A stretch of DNA of 64,000 nucleotides. It comes from Fistulifera solaris (Eukaryota; Bacillariophyta; Bacillariophyceae; Naviculales; Stauroneidaceae). Below, piece after piece: positions 44,019 through 54,740 of this stretch (position 1 is its first letter; each line of letters starts with the position of its first letter). The position numbers and the translations under genes are program-made. Under the pieces are notes generated by a model that did not search any database, was not told the origin of the DNA, and saw nothing but the letters and a program-made list of their open reading frames with translations. The stretch covers positions 2,418,001 to 2,482,000 of the forward strand of contig AP026162.1 in assembly GCA_030295235.1 (NCBI GenBank). Reading direction: 5' to 3'.

Positions 44019-45551
44019 TCAAGCATGCATCGTAAAAAACGATGAATACTGCGCCAACTCGCATAGGGCATCCGTATGATTCGCCATCAAAAGCGCATTG
44101 CGCTGAAAATCACCTCTTGCACTGCGAGCCAGCGCCTCATTGACTAGTGGTGTTACAAATGACGTTGAGCTTTGTGCCAGGCTTTGGGAGCCCCGAAGGA
44201 AGCCGTTAAATGAGTAAATTCGGTCAATCTCGTCACCATCTGTTATCCTTTCTCCGAAATAATTAAGCACTTCGATCGACCTATTCTTCTTGAGCAGTTG
44301 TTTCAGCATTGCGTGGGTAGGATCCACCTTTTCTAGGTACTGGTCGACTTTGAAGCGGCGCAATCCCTTGTGGTGCTCCATTGCTGCGTATATCTCACCG
44401 AGATGTTTGTCGTATTCGATAAAAGTGTAGCGCATGTAAAGTTCTTCCAAATTTTGGTTGGCGTCTATAACACGAATGAGCTCCTCCGCAATACTTTCGG
44501 GTATGCCTCGTACCCACTTGGGGCAAAGAGCAAGTTTAAGCTTCACAAGATCTCCTAATGCAGCGAGACGACGGAGAAAGGAAGCGATAAAGTCGACGTG
44601 AGCCACCGATTCACAAGATGAGAATTCAACCGACACATGTTTCGGAACGATTTCAATTGTAGTCCAATCCAGCCTCAAGGAGTCGCTGATATCAATAGTG
44701 AAGCTTACTGCTTTCGCTGAAGCCAAGAGCAGCTCTCGTATCAGCAATGGTCCAACGAAGCAAGACATTTCAAGGTTGTCGATTGATTCGCACAGCAGAA
44801 GCCGTTGGAAGCAAACGCCAAGAGGTGCATGTATTTCCCCACCTAGCCTTAGACTACCAAAAGGTAATTTTCTTCCATGGAGTGCTTCCACAAACGCGTA
44901 ACCCCCATCTGAAAAAGAGCCGAGCGAATTCCCTAATTCAAGCGCAATGGGATGCGGTACCTGGGTAATATATTTCGCTTGGGCTGGGCTGATGTTCGAT
45001 ACTATTAATTCTGTCTTGGACTGCCTGTTTCGGAGAAGGAGATCAAGCTGCTCATTCAACACGGCACCAAAGTCAAATCGTTCATTGCAATGTACGTGCA
45101 TGATTTGAATATTGCTTTCTAAACCCCAGACAAAGGCTGCTGTCTCCGCAATAGCGTAATCTGACCTTCCAATGATTGTACAACCAAAAGAGCCGGATTT
45201 GGTATAAATGTATTTTTCATCATAGGCCAGGGTGACCTGCTGTATCAAACTTCCTTCGAAGGCATGATTGCCCTGAAAAAAGAGCTCGCGGTCCACGCAA
45301 CCGAAGGACACACCAGTCACAATGAGTGTATTGTTAGCTTGCCGAATCGCCAATAAACCAGTAAGTTGCCTTAGTTCTTCAGCACAGGGAGTTCTCTTAA
45401 ACTTGTAAATGGGCAATACTGGTCCATTACGATACTGCAGGTACGGCAGATGTCGTAAATTGAGTCGTGACGGAGGAATTTCTTCCAAAACGGACTCGTT
45501 TGCGGTTAGCATTCTTTCTAACCCACGAAGCTCGTCTATCAAACACGCCAT
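44019..45551 (-). CDS. LRR/RNI-like family protein, copy J (type II), intact
   Basis: A single open frame of 510 residues and the reference copy for type II. Order: LEEIPPSRLNLRHLP near residue 22; YKFKRTPCAEELRQLTGLLA; QANNTLIVTGV; IIGRSDYAIAETAAFVWGLE (about 125-145); FDFGAVLNEQLDLLL; VSNISPAQAKYITQVPHPIAL; FSDGGYAFVEALHGR and FGSLRLGGE; then AVSFTIDISDSLRLDWT and EIVPKHVSVEF; then LRR-like units around LGDLVKLKLALCP, NQNLEELYMRYTF and HKGLRRFKVDQY; then HAMLKQLLKKNRSIEVL, GERITDGDEIDRIYSFN, and LLMANHTDALCELAQYSS at the end. No signal peptide, membrane span or catalytic motif. Unlike type I it has no basic tail. The function is unknown; an LRR-type binding role is inference. Confidence 0.82.
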   Translation of the reverse strand: MACLIDELRGLERMLTANESVLEEIPPSRLNLRHLPYLQYRNGPVLPIYKFKRTPCAEELRQLTGLLAIRQANNTLIVTGVSFGCVDRELFFQGNHAFEGSLIQQVTLAYDEKYIYTKSGSFGCTIIGRSDYAIAETAAFVWGLESNIQIMHVHCNERFDFGAVLNEQLDLLLRNRQSKTELIVSNISPAQAKYITQVPHPIALELGNSLGSFSDGGYAFVEALHGRKLPFGSLRLGGEIHAPLGVCFQRLLLCESIDNLEMSCFVGPLLIRELLLASAKAVSFTIDISDSLRLDWTTIEIVPKHVSVEFSSCESVAHVDFIASFLRRLAALGDLVKLKLALCPKWVRGIPESIAEELIRVIDANQNLEELYMRYTFIEYDKHLGEIYAAMEHHKGLRRFKVDQYLEKVDPTHAMLKQLLKKNRSIEVLNYFGERITDGDEIDRIYSFNGFLRGSQSLAQSSTSFVTPLVNEALARSARGDFQRNALLMANHTDALCELAQYSSFFTMHA

Positions 45552-45829
45552 AGAATAGTGGGGTCGCTAGTTTGTTGGAGGATCTAGAGTCGGCGCATAC
45601 CTGATTATGTCAGTATCACAATCAAATTATGATTTCCGCGCATTTTTTGTTACAAATTTTATTGCATCATCATGGTTTTTATTGACGACTCCTCATCATA
45701 CAAACAAGTCGCTTGTCGCATAGAGATTTAATTCGCGTTTCGCGTTTCATTTCTAGGTGCCAATAAAGCGCTGCGACCTGCGACCTGATGAGGGTTTACT
45801 GATTATCAGTCCCATTTACAAGTGACTAA

Positions 45830-46195
45830 CTATGTGACCAACACCTGGTAAGCAGTCTTGATATTTTGTCTCGTAACCCTTCATGATCCTCCATAGCTGC
45901 AAATAAATCCTTGAGATTTCCTTCAAATCACTGAACGCAAAACAAAGCCATAGTTCCTCAAAATTCTGATTGGCGACTACAGCGTGAACTACCTCTTGTG
46001 CTATACCGTCGGTGCATGATGGTGTCCAAAGTATGATCGAGGTGCAGTTCAAGGCTCACAATATGTTTCACTTCGGAGATACAACGAAGAAACGAATTGA
46101 TAAAGTCAATGTGAGCCTCTTACTCGCAACGCGAGGATTGTACTATCAGTTTTACGGAAGCATGTCAACAAAAGACCAATCCATTCACTGGTAAG
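45830..46195 (-). pseudogene. LRR/RNI-like family fragment, copy K (type II)
   Basis: A short remnant. AHIDFINSFLRCISEVKHIV with VSLELHLDHTLD (about 46110-46020) is in one frame and VVANQNFEELWLCFAF is in another, with LAAMEDHEGLR-like sequence after that. It corresponds to the middle LRR-like part of copy J. Both ends are missing. Confidence 0.65.
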
Positions 46196-46199
46196 GATA

Positions 46200-46546
46200 A
46201 AGAAAAATGGGAAATAGAATCAAGACGTTTGTAATGTTTCGAAGTCCTCTTATTAGGTGACAAGACTAATCGCTGTATTCGAAAGCGTGCAAATCCTTAT
46301 AAGATGCAGTCCCGTGCCCAATTAACCTTTTGTTGTGGCCAGTGCAGCCAGACAGGGCCCACCTTGGCTTTCGAAAATCGCATGTACTTGGTAACAGTCA
46401 CCTCATGACCCCACAGACGATTCGCAATATTCTGAACTCCCAGAAGCAAAATTGATTCATCGGATCTAGATGCAGTGGTTGAGAGACGCTCACAATCTTC
46501 GTCACTCGTTCTTCTGGCCAAACTTTTCGGCTTCAAGCAAGCTTAC
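46200..46546. other. Spacer with an unassigned minus-strand ORF
   Basis: A 79-codon minus-strand ORF (46297-46536) was noted but shows no family motif. Nothing can be named here. Confidence 0.35.
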
Positions 46547-46810
46547 CTAAATCCCTCCTCCTGCGACTGAGGGTGATGCCATCTCGGTCATGAGCTCACA
46601 TAATACGTCGGTGTGATCCGACAATAGTATCCCAATACGAGGAAAGCTGCCTGCAGCACTATGTGTCAACGCAGCGACAACAAGGAAGGGACGGAGGTGA
46701 TCCAGTTGTTCCCGTAGAAGTAGTGTTTTACGGAAGTATCGGTTAAGCATGATAACATCCTGAATGTCTTTGACCACCATTAACATTGGATCAGAGTCGC
46801 CACGTCGCAC
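46547..46810 (-). pseudogene. LRR/RNI-like family C-terminal fragment, copy L (type I)
   Basis: Carries only the end of a type I copy: IMLNRYFRKTLLLREQL, RPFLVVAALTHSAAGSFPRI and ILLSDHTDVLCELMTEM, with a stop at 46547. It abuts the tail of copy M, which is type II, so a breakpoint between two different copies lies at about 46800-46815. Confidence 0.7.
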
Positions 46811-46814
46811 AAAG

Positions 46815-48206
46815 GGGACGTATTGTTTGCCATCAGAAATGCCAATCGTTGAAAATCATTGCCAGCACTGTGGATTGAAGCTTCGCAAACAAGCGCTGGC
46901 ATTATTGACAGGGTTTCCTTTCTAAGACCTTGGAAGTCCCAAAAGAACTGATAGAATGCATAAATTCAATCGATAGTATCCTCGTCGGTCACTCTTTTCC
47001 ATCGCTGTCTACAATTTCAATATTTCTATTTTGCTTCAGCAACTGCTTCAGCATCTCATAGCATGAATCAAGTTCGGTGGGGTACTCGTCAATTTTTCAG
47101 ACAGCGTAGACTCTCATGTCGCCCATAGTCGTGAACAGTGAACACGTCCCGAAGCTTTGTACCGAGTTTTCGCAGCACGAAAGACAAGTGCAACTCCTTT
47201 AATCCTTGGTTTGCAGCAACAGCATGAATCAGCTCCTCTACGGCTCTAGTGGGCACTTGTGGAAACCAAAATGTAAACTCGAGCTTCACGAAATCTCCCA
47301 TTCCGGCAAGACGCCAGAGAAACGAACACAAAGAGTCGGTGTGGTCCTCCTCATCAAACAAATCTAGATCCAGTGACAGCTCTTTGGGGATAATGTCAAC
47401 AGATGACCAATCCTTCCATAAATCATCCCCTTCGCAGAGAATACGAATACACTTGACCGAAGCAGTGAGAAGCTGCCGTATTTGACTCGGGGTCCCGACT
47501 CTCAACTCGACTTGTTCAATGGCTTTGGCTTCCAAAAGACGTTGAAACGTGTCACTTTGTGACTCCAGTATTCTCCACAGCTTCAGAGGCCAAAGAGGAA
47601 TCTCTTCGCAGAAGCGATTCGACGAATGCATTACCACCGTCCGAAAACGAGTCAGAAGATTCCTGCAAGTAGAGAGATATGGGATAGGGAAGCTGGGCAA
47701 TAAAATCAGATTGCATTGGGCTTATGGTCGACACATCCAATGCAATTTGCGCGTTTTCATGTGTTCGGAAAAGAACTGCAAGCTGTTCTAGTGAGAAAAC
47801 ACCAAAGTTGAACTCGCCACAGCTCGTACAGGTCTCTGGCTTCAATGTTATGAAATAACTCCCACAGAAAAGTTGCTGTTTCTGCAATAGCGTGATCTGA
47901 TGTTCCAACGATGGTATATCGAAGAGAACCAACACTGAACCAAAGAAACCTTTCATCGTCGGCCAAGTCTATAAAGCTTGTACATCCCTTTTTGGAGTCT
48001 TGCTGGTCAAGATATGATATCGATCGTCCCTCAATTTTAGCCGGATTATCTGTCACAATGAGTGTTCGATTTTCTTGCCAAATCGACCACAAACCATTCC
48101 GCTGCTGAATGTCTCGGCTAGTGGGTGGCTTTCGAAATATGAAAGTCGGTATTACCGCCCCATTTTCGTCCACAACTACTGACATCTTTGTAGCTTGAGC
48201 TGACAT
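46815..48206 (-). pseudogene. LRR/RNI-like family pseudogene, copy M (type II)
   Basis: Starts at 48206 with MSAQATKMSVVVDENG, then FRKPPTSRDIQQRNGLWSI, QENRTLIVTD and TIVGTSDHAIAETATFLWEL. It shifts to FGVFSLEQLAVLF, VSTISPMQSDFIAQLPYPIS and FSDGGNAFVESLL, then shifts again to LLTASVKCIRILCEGDD, DWSSVDIIPKELSL and ANQGLKELHLSFVL, and stops at 47089. Further on, LLKQ-like sequence, TDEDTID, a stop, IYAFYQFFWDFQGLRKETLS and FLMANNTSPLCDV can be read to about 46815. At least three frame breaks and two stops. Confidence 0.72.
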
Positions 48207-48733
48207 TCTGGAACAAGGTCAAGCAAAGATTGAAATTGGTTCGACATTTTCTTTTCTATTCACTTTTGCCTTTCACACGGATACCATCCGGGGTGGCGAA
48301 CCACGGGCCATTCGGTGAACTGTTTCAAAGAGGGTCGCAAACGGCTTTCGAGATCAGTCAAGAAGCTGAAAAAGCTCTTCAAACTACTTAATATGTTACA
48401 CTTCATAGATCAAAGTCCTGCAAGATCCACTTTTTATGTTGCTTCTCTGCTACCGCGATTTGGGCTGTCGCCTCATACTCATCTCGCACATTTTTTGGTA
48501 CAAGTATCTGTGAGTCACGCTTTGATTAGTGCGAGTCATAGATAAGGAAGACGAGGTGCCCAAAACGTGAAAACGATTCGACCAAAAGAGTATCAGATTC
48601 CATATTGATAAAATAACGGATGAATTAGACATGGATGGAGTACGGTGTTAAAACGCTACGGCGAACCAGTCTACATTTTGGTAAAGCTTCATTGTAGGCT
48701 GCACCCGAACCGGGCACACTCAAAGGTGTGAAC

Positions 48734-50274
48734 TTATTTCCACTGTCGCTTTCGGCGTGGTCCTAGCTCCGAATCTGCTGGATTACCCTCGTCGTCGTCG
48801 TCTCCCTTCCGTTTCAAAAGACTGCTATCATCGTGAGCTTCATTCGCCAAATCGATCTCGTGCAAAACTTCGCACAAGATGTCTGCCTGATCTCCCAATA
48901 ATGACGCGGCACGCTGGAAATGGTTTACGGCGCCATAAGTCAAAGCGGTTACCAGGACTAACGTTCGGATAGACAGCGGCTCTTTGGTCACCATGTGCGA
49001 TCCATGAAGGAATCGGTTCAATGCGTAGAGTTTCTCGAGTTCGCGATCGTACTTCCAATCCAAACCGTGGTTATTAGTCACATGCACGCGTCGATTTCGT
49101 TGCATCAAGTGCTTGAGCCACTTGAATTGAGGGTCGAGCATTTTAGGGTAAACACTTATACTGAGAACCGTGAGTTTGTCGTGCTTCTCAATAACGTCAA
49201 AGAGATCTTTAATGAATTGGTCATCCAGTGCCTCCCCCGAAACTGGTAACTTGAGAGACTTCAGGTTTTTGCTTGCACCAAGAAGACCAAGTAACGCCAT
49301 TCCAGCTTCAGCAGGGATGGGATCATCTACACATAGAGAGAGCTCGAGACTTTCCAAATGGCCTAGTTGGGCGACTCGGCGAAGAAAAGATAACATGAAT
49401 GTTGTTGGAAACGCGGCTTCGTATAATGTTTGGATGCGAATTTCTTTGGGAAGAATGTCCGCTGCCATCAAATCAAAATCGTTGTTTTCTTCACCGACTG
49501 TGAAGCCCACACTTTTCACGGGCGCGGACAGCAGTTGTAAAATTAGATCATTGGGCAATCTGTTGACGCGGAAGTGTTCGAATAAATTCAGTTGATGGAA
49601 AATCGTCTTAAAAAGACTCGTCGCAAGGGACTGTTCAGATGTCAGAGAACCAAAAGGTGTTGTACGGCCTTGAAAATGCTTCAAAAAAGCATCGTTATCA
49701 ATTGACGCGGTTTCGAGGTATAAATTGAGTGGGTACGGGCGTGTTGCAATCATCGCGGAAACGGCACTGTTGAGCTTAGAACCAATGAAACATATTTTCC
49801 TGGACTGATTTTTATCCATAATCAGAGCAAGCTGTTCCGCACGGGCATCATCAAAGTCCAAGTTATTCTTGTAGCTGATCTCGATCTGTTTTTGGAAGCT
49901 CTCCAATGTCCCAAAGAAAGTAGCCGTTTCTAAAATGGCATCATCCGAGTCACCATGGATTCGTATGCACACGCCCGGATGGAGCTCAAAAATTTAGTGA
50001 ATCTGGTAGGCGGTGGAAATCGACCGCCATTGTTGATGTAAGCCAACGTTCCATTGTCCATCCAAACCAGCACGCCGCCCTGGCCAGTGCTGTATGGCTT
50101 GAGCTCTTCGATCGCGGAGGGCGCTCGTAAAAACTTGTACAAGTGCCATTCCTTACCCTTTTCCGTCACTGCAAACTGGTTCGCTTGGAATTCAGAAGGT
50201 AAAATTAAGGCTAGTAATGAATTTGGGTTCCTTCCTGGAGTGATCGCCATTGTCATTTGTCTCGAATCAATCAT
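48734..50274 (-). CDS. LRR/RNI-like family protein, copy N (type I), one frameshift
   Basis: Starts at 50274. The first frame carries LLALILPSEFQANQFAV, YKFLRAPSAIEELKPY and VWMDNGTLAYINNGG and runs to FTKFL. The next frame then continues without a break to 48734: CIRIHGDSDDAILETATFFGTLE, DARAEQLALIMDKN, MIATRPYPLNLYLE, RTTPFGSLTS, LFEHFRVNRLPNDL, SVGFTVGEEN, LESLELSLC, ASKNLKSLKLPVSG, DPQFKWLKHLMQRNRRVHV and LYALNRFLHGSHMV. The tail is acidic then basic (KRKGDDDDEG, RRKRQWK), a likely nuclear signal. The break is a 5-A run (988-992 of that kilobase, plus strand) that would need six. Probably a functional gene if that run is miscalled. Confidence 0.7.
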
Positions 50275-50551
50275 TTTTATTTTTATAAGACTGTTATCGC
50301 ACAGGAAGAATGTTAAACTACTCTCTAGGGCATAGTTTTGGTGTCCTAAGACATTTTTAGTGTACTAAGCAGTACCGTATTGAGAAAATAATGGTACTTT
50401 CATACGCGCATTGACTTTCACAAGTTTAATTTGGTAAACGCAAAACACAAATGGAGCTACATTTTTCAAACATAGGAATTCTCTCATTTCGGCGAGGTAT
50501 GTTTGCGAAGAGCGGCGATGTCGCGAAATACTAAGATGTTAATTACGTCTC

Positions 50552-50583
50552 GAGACGTCTCAGAGACGTCTCTGAGACGTCTC
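50552..50583. repeat. 32-bp perfect palindrome within a GAGACGTCTC cluster
   Basis: The 32 bases are their own reverse complement, built from GAGACGTCTC and CAGAGACG units, and are preceded by a second palindrome ACGTCTCGAGACGT. A related block starting ATGTTAATTACGTCTCGAGA recurs at about 50870-50910 (also found at about 50536). Cruciform-forming or a remnant of an inverted-repeat element. Confidence 0.75.
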
Positions 50584-50589
50584 AGAGAC

Positions 50590-53250
50590 GAATTTAACAC
50601 GTCTCAGGATTACGTCTTGAAATCGGAAACTTTGATTAGGGTTTTTCTGCACATACGAAACAAGATCGCAAGGAACGGAAAACGGATCGCCCATCGTAAT
50701 CGTAAATGCCGAAGCATTTGCACGCAGCTTTGACCGACAATGCTCGTTATTTCTTCGTCTACTTAGTAACCGCTCATCATGCCCAAACCAGAACCTATTA
50801 GTAATAAAGAAATACTACGTAATCGTTACGGAGTAGTCTAGATGGTATTAAAAACCCTAATGAGAAACTCATGTTAATTACGTCTCGAGATGTCTCAGAG
50901 ACGTCTCTCTCTACATGTACGTCTCAGGCCGAGACATCGCCGCTCCGAGTGGTTGGACGGCTCGCCGAAACCCGAAAAAGCGAAGTGTTGAAAAATGTAG
51001 CCCTATTGGTTATACGTGTTGGTAGTTGAATATCATATGCTATCCAATTTCACTATTTTTGCGATACCATAACTTTTCGAAAACATGTCGGATTGCTTTC
51101 GTTTTTCAATATAATAAAACAATTTATTGAGCTTGATTTATATAACAAAGAATAGGCTCGATACGACGTCGGTGTCAAAAGTTGAGGTGCCCCGAAAGGG
51201 ATAGCATATGGGATAGCATATTAGCTAAAACTTGCGTTGAAAGTGACATAAAGCAAGAATGTAAAGGCTATAAGGACAGGAAACTCTCTGTCTAAGCCTG
51301 TTGGGTGCAAAGGCAAACCTGGGCTATTCACGGGACAGGAAATCGTGGCTTTCGTATCAAAGAAACGATTCAATTTCAAATGCTATCAAATTTCCTAGGT
51401 CGTGGCTCTTGAGACGAGTTAACTCCTGTCCATATCGCTCGCCAATTCTGTTCTTACTACTAATGAACTTATGAAATACGCAGTCCTTGCTTGGGGAAGA
51501 ATGTTAACGGCACAATTCCGCTCTCATCTACTATTAATCGGTTTTTCCGAGTGAAGGCTACTTTGACTTCATGCGCTTGGCGCCATCACACTGCTTTTAA
51601 GGCCATAGATTTATTGTTAATGGCTAAAATGCTTTTTTAGTAATACATCATGTACTTCCGACGAAAAAGCGCGACATTCATACTCGAAAAGCTGCGCGAC
51701 GTGCCGCTGAATATTGCTACTTCAGTTTAAGCCGACTCTCATGTTGCTACCACCTCTTTTCCTCCAAATTATTCTATGAGTTAGTTTAACCGTGTTTAAA
51801 CGGTTTGAATGTGCAAACGAACCACGGCAATTGTTTCTTCTTAAAAGCGCTGGATGAGGAAATGAGATATTTCACGAGTGCTTCGGTCTCACCTACGAGA
51901 AGTAAATTGCCGACTTCTTTTATCCACAATCACATAGATCTCGCTTACTTTTTGTCGAAGCATAGAGTAACCGTAAGAAAAGCTGATGAGACGGAAGCAG
52001 TTGCGTTGATTCAAGGTGTAAAGGAAGTCAAGACGTTCTTTATAATACGAATTGCGCTGAGCGAGTATCATTTGCGCCGTGTGGACTCGTCTCACCGTCT
52101 TCTGCTTTCATTTTCACAGTCAGATCTTGTATACCGGTTATTCTCATTACAGCAAATGTTGCAATAAACTGTAGGCTTTGACTGTGACACACAAATTCAT
52201 TCTGTTGGCCTTTATGCTGGCGATGCCACGGCGACGTGGTCAAGGCGTCAACGCTGCTATCGCTCAGCGACTGTAACAATTATTTATTTGTTTTCGTGTG
52301 ATATGAAAGAATTCAGAGTCTTCCTGTGATCAAAGGGACACGCTGCTGCTCAGAACCGTCGTCTTCATGGCCGCAAGGTGCTATTTTGACGCTCGTCGGC
52401 TCACGTGTGCTTTCGGTCATTTTCAGATTTTTGCGATAAAATCACGTTTTATCGAAACCGGATAGACAACTAGTCAGAGATAAAATGTACTTTGGGTACC
52501 GGATTCAGATGTGAAAATTTTCAACAAAACGTGCGGACGAAACTTCCTCCAGGTCGCGAGCAGGTCATTTTCAACGTTGACCTGGGGGTATACGATTGTT
52601 CTTATGGATCAAAACAAGCTTCTAGTTCTTTGTTTAGCACCAACGGACTTAAATTGAACAGAATACGAGTTGCGCAAAAATGTACTTTTGGATAGCATTT
52701 TAGGTAGCATATTAGGGTTCAAAATGCTATCAACACGTATAACCACTATGTATAATTTCCGTTGAACATGTGTATTAGCGATGATGAATGCGCGTATGAA
52801 ATCAATGGGCTTGAACATAAGCGGTACTCAATTGTACATACTAAACATACTATTGTGTCTTACGACACCAATACTATCCCCAAGAGAGTACTTTAACATT
52901 CTTCCAGCAATAAACGCAGTCGATAGGAGATTTCCGGAGATAAAGTCGCATCGGCAATCGTCTGGGCTAACTCCACCCAATTCAACAATTTTGGTAACAA
53001 AAACAATTTGAGATTATATCTTAAGTCCATCCAAGTAGTTGGGATTTACTGCTGCCGATAAAAGCACTAGAACCGATTCAGACTGGTGTCACGAATAGTA
53101 GAGGCTTAAGATTCTTGTGCATTTTCCCACTGGCGCTGCTGATTTGTAACTATAACGGTCGGTCTACCCAGAGCAGTTGGGCAGTCAACATCCATTTTAC
53201 TAATTCATTACTGCGTTGTCTTTTTGAATGATTAAGACCGGTGGATCGAT
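50590..53250. other. Repeat-rich gap without recognised genes
   Basis: No family motif, RNA or host gene recognised across about 2.6 kb. A 14-bp perfect inverted repeat GGTTATACGTGTTG lies at 51008-51021 and 52731-52744. Near both ends CTATCC/ATAGCAT-type hexamers recur. A plus-strand ORF of 120 codons (51805-52167) lies between them but has no recognisable domain. Confidence 0.4.
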
Positions 53251-53259
53251 TTGGGATAG

Positions 53260-54740
53260 CTAAAATGAATACTGCATCAGCTCGCATAGAGCTTCAGTAT
53301 GATTCGCCATCAAGAATGCAGACCGGCGAAAGTCGTGACTAGCGCATTGGGTCAAAATCTCTCCCACCAGTGACGGTAACAACTCCATCGATTCTTCCAA
53401 GAGATCCTGGCAATCCCCAAAGAAGTCATTGAAGGCATAGAGCCGGTCTATTTCGTCGTCGTCTGTAAATGTGTACCAATTGTAGTCGATCACTTGAATA
53501 TTTCTGTTCGTCTTTAGTAGCTCTTTCAACATGTTGTACTGGGGGTCGGTCTCAGCAGGATATGCATCTAATCTGAGGAACTCCAATCCTTCGTGACGCG
53601 CCACTGCCGCGAATATGTCCTGGAGATACGGAGTAACTTGACCATGTGGTTGATAAAGGGCCAGTTCCTGCAGATTTTGGTTCGCGTCAATTGCATCGAT
53701 CAGCGCGGTAACAACCCGACTGGGAACACTGGAGTCGCTCTCATAGCACAAATCGAAATCGAGTTTCACAAAATCTCCCAATTCGGCAAGGCGACGGAAA
53801 AACGAGCAAACACAATCTGTATGAGCCTCCGAATCATATTCGACTTTGAATGCAATAGTCAATTCTTTGGGCACAATGTTCATTCTGGACCAATCTAGAC
53901 CCTGTGCCGCGTCAACTTCGATCGTCAAGTCGACTTCGGCTACCAAAGCGGAAAAAATCAGATGTATCTGCTGCTGTGGTCCAACATATGGTAATACAAG
54001 CTTGTCAATAGCTTCCGCTTGTAAAAGGAGACGGAAATTTTCATTTTGTGTGTAATCCTTGGCAAACAATACCAAAGCCCCAAACGATGATTTCCTTTCT
54101 CGAAGACAATGAACAAAAGTGTCACCACCGTCAGCAAAAGCCTCGGCGGATAGATCTAAAATCAAGTCTATTCTATCCGGATATTCAGCTAGAAATCGCG
54201 ATTGAGCCAAGCTAATGTTGGTTACATCCAACTTGATACGCACATTCGGGTGTGTTTGGAAAAGACCGTTCAGCTGGTCGAGTGAAACGACACTAAAGTT
54301 AAAACGACGAGTGGAGCAACAAATTTCGATGCGCCACGACTCATCTTGTAAGCTCCACAAAAGGCAGCCGTCTCTGCTACAGCGACATCGGATTTGCCAA
54401 CAATTGTGCAGTTCACGTGGTTGTACATGAGGAAAAGACATCGGTCATCGTCGGCGAGGGTAACCAATCCTCCCGGATTCTTTGCGTCGACGGCTTCGAA
54501 TGAAACAGCATCCGACCCTATTTCCTGTAGAGGACCCACAAGTATACGTGTATCATTCGTTTCCTGTAAGATAGAAAAGATAGAGTGACATTCTACCAAC
54601 TCTTCTAGACTCTCTGGAGCTCGGAGGAATTTGTAGGTCGGCCAGTAATCACCATCTTTGTAGCAAATCCTCTGATGCTGATGGCGCTTTAATTGAGACG
54701 CCGGAATAAGCTTTAGCAGCTGAGCGTTTGGAGATGACAT
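53260..54740 (-). CDS. LRR/RNI-like family protein, copy O (type II), one frameshift
   Basis: Starts at 54740: LLKLIPASQLKRHQHQR, YKFLRAPESLEELVE, and TIVGKSDVAVAETAAF before the break. The next frame, open to 53260, carries WSLQDESWRIEIC, FNFSVVSLDQLNGLF, VTNISLAQSRFLAEYPDRID, FADGGDTFVHCLRER, FGALVLFAKDY, LDWSRMNIVPKELTI, ANQNLQELALYQ, HEGLEFLRLDAYP, DPQYNMLKELLKTNR, LYAFNDFFGDCQDL and FLMANHTEALCELMQYS. The break is the 4-A run 54359-54362 (plus strand), which would need five. It is closest to copy B. Apart from that base the gene is whole. Confidence 0.7.

Noticed and set aside
51805-52167. 120-codon plus-strand ORF
   Set aside because: No domain recognised; lies in a repeat-rich gap with comparable ORFs in other frames. 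Mentioned only as content of the gap.
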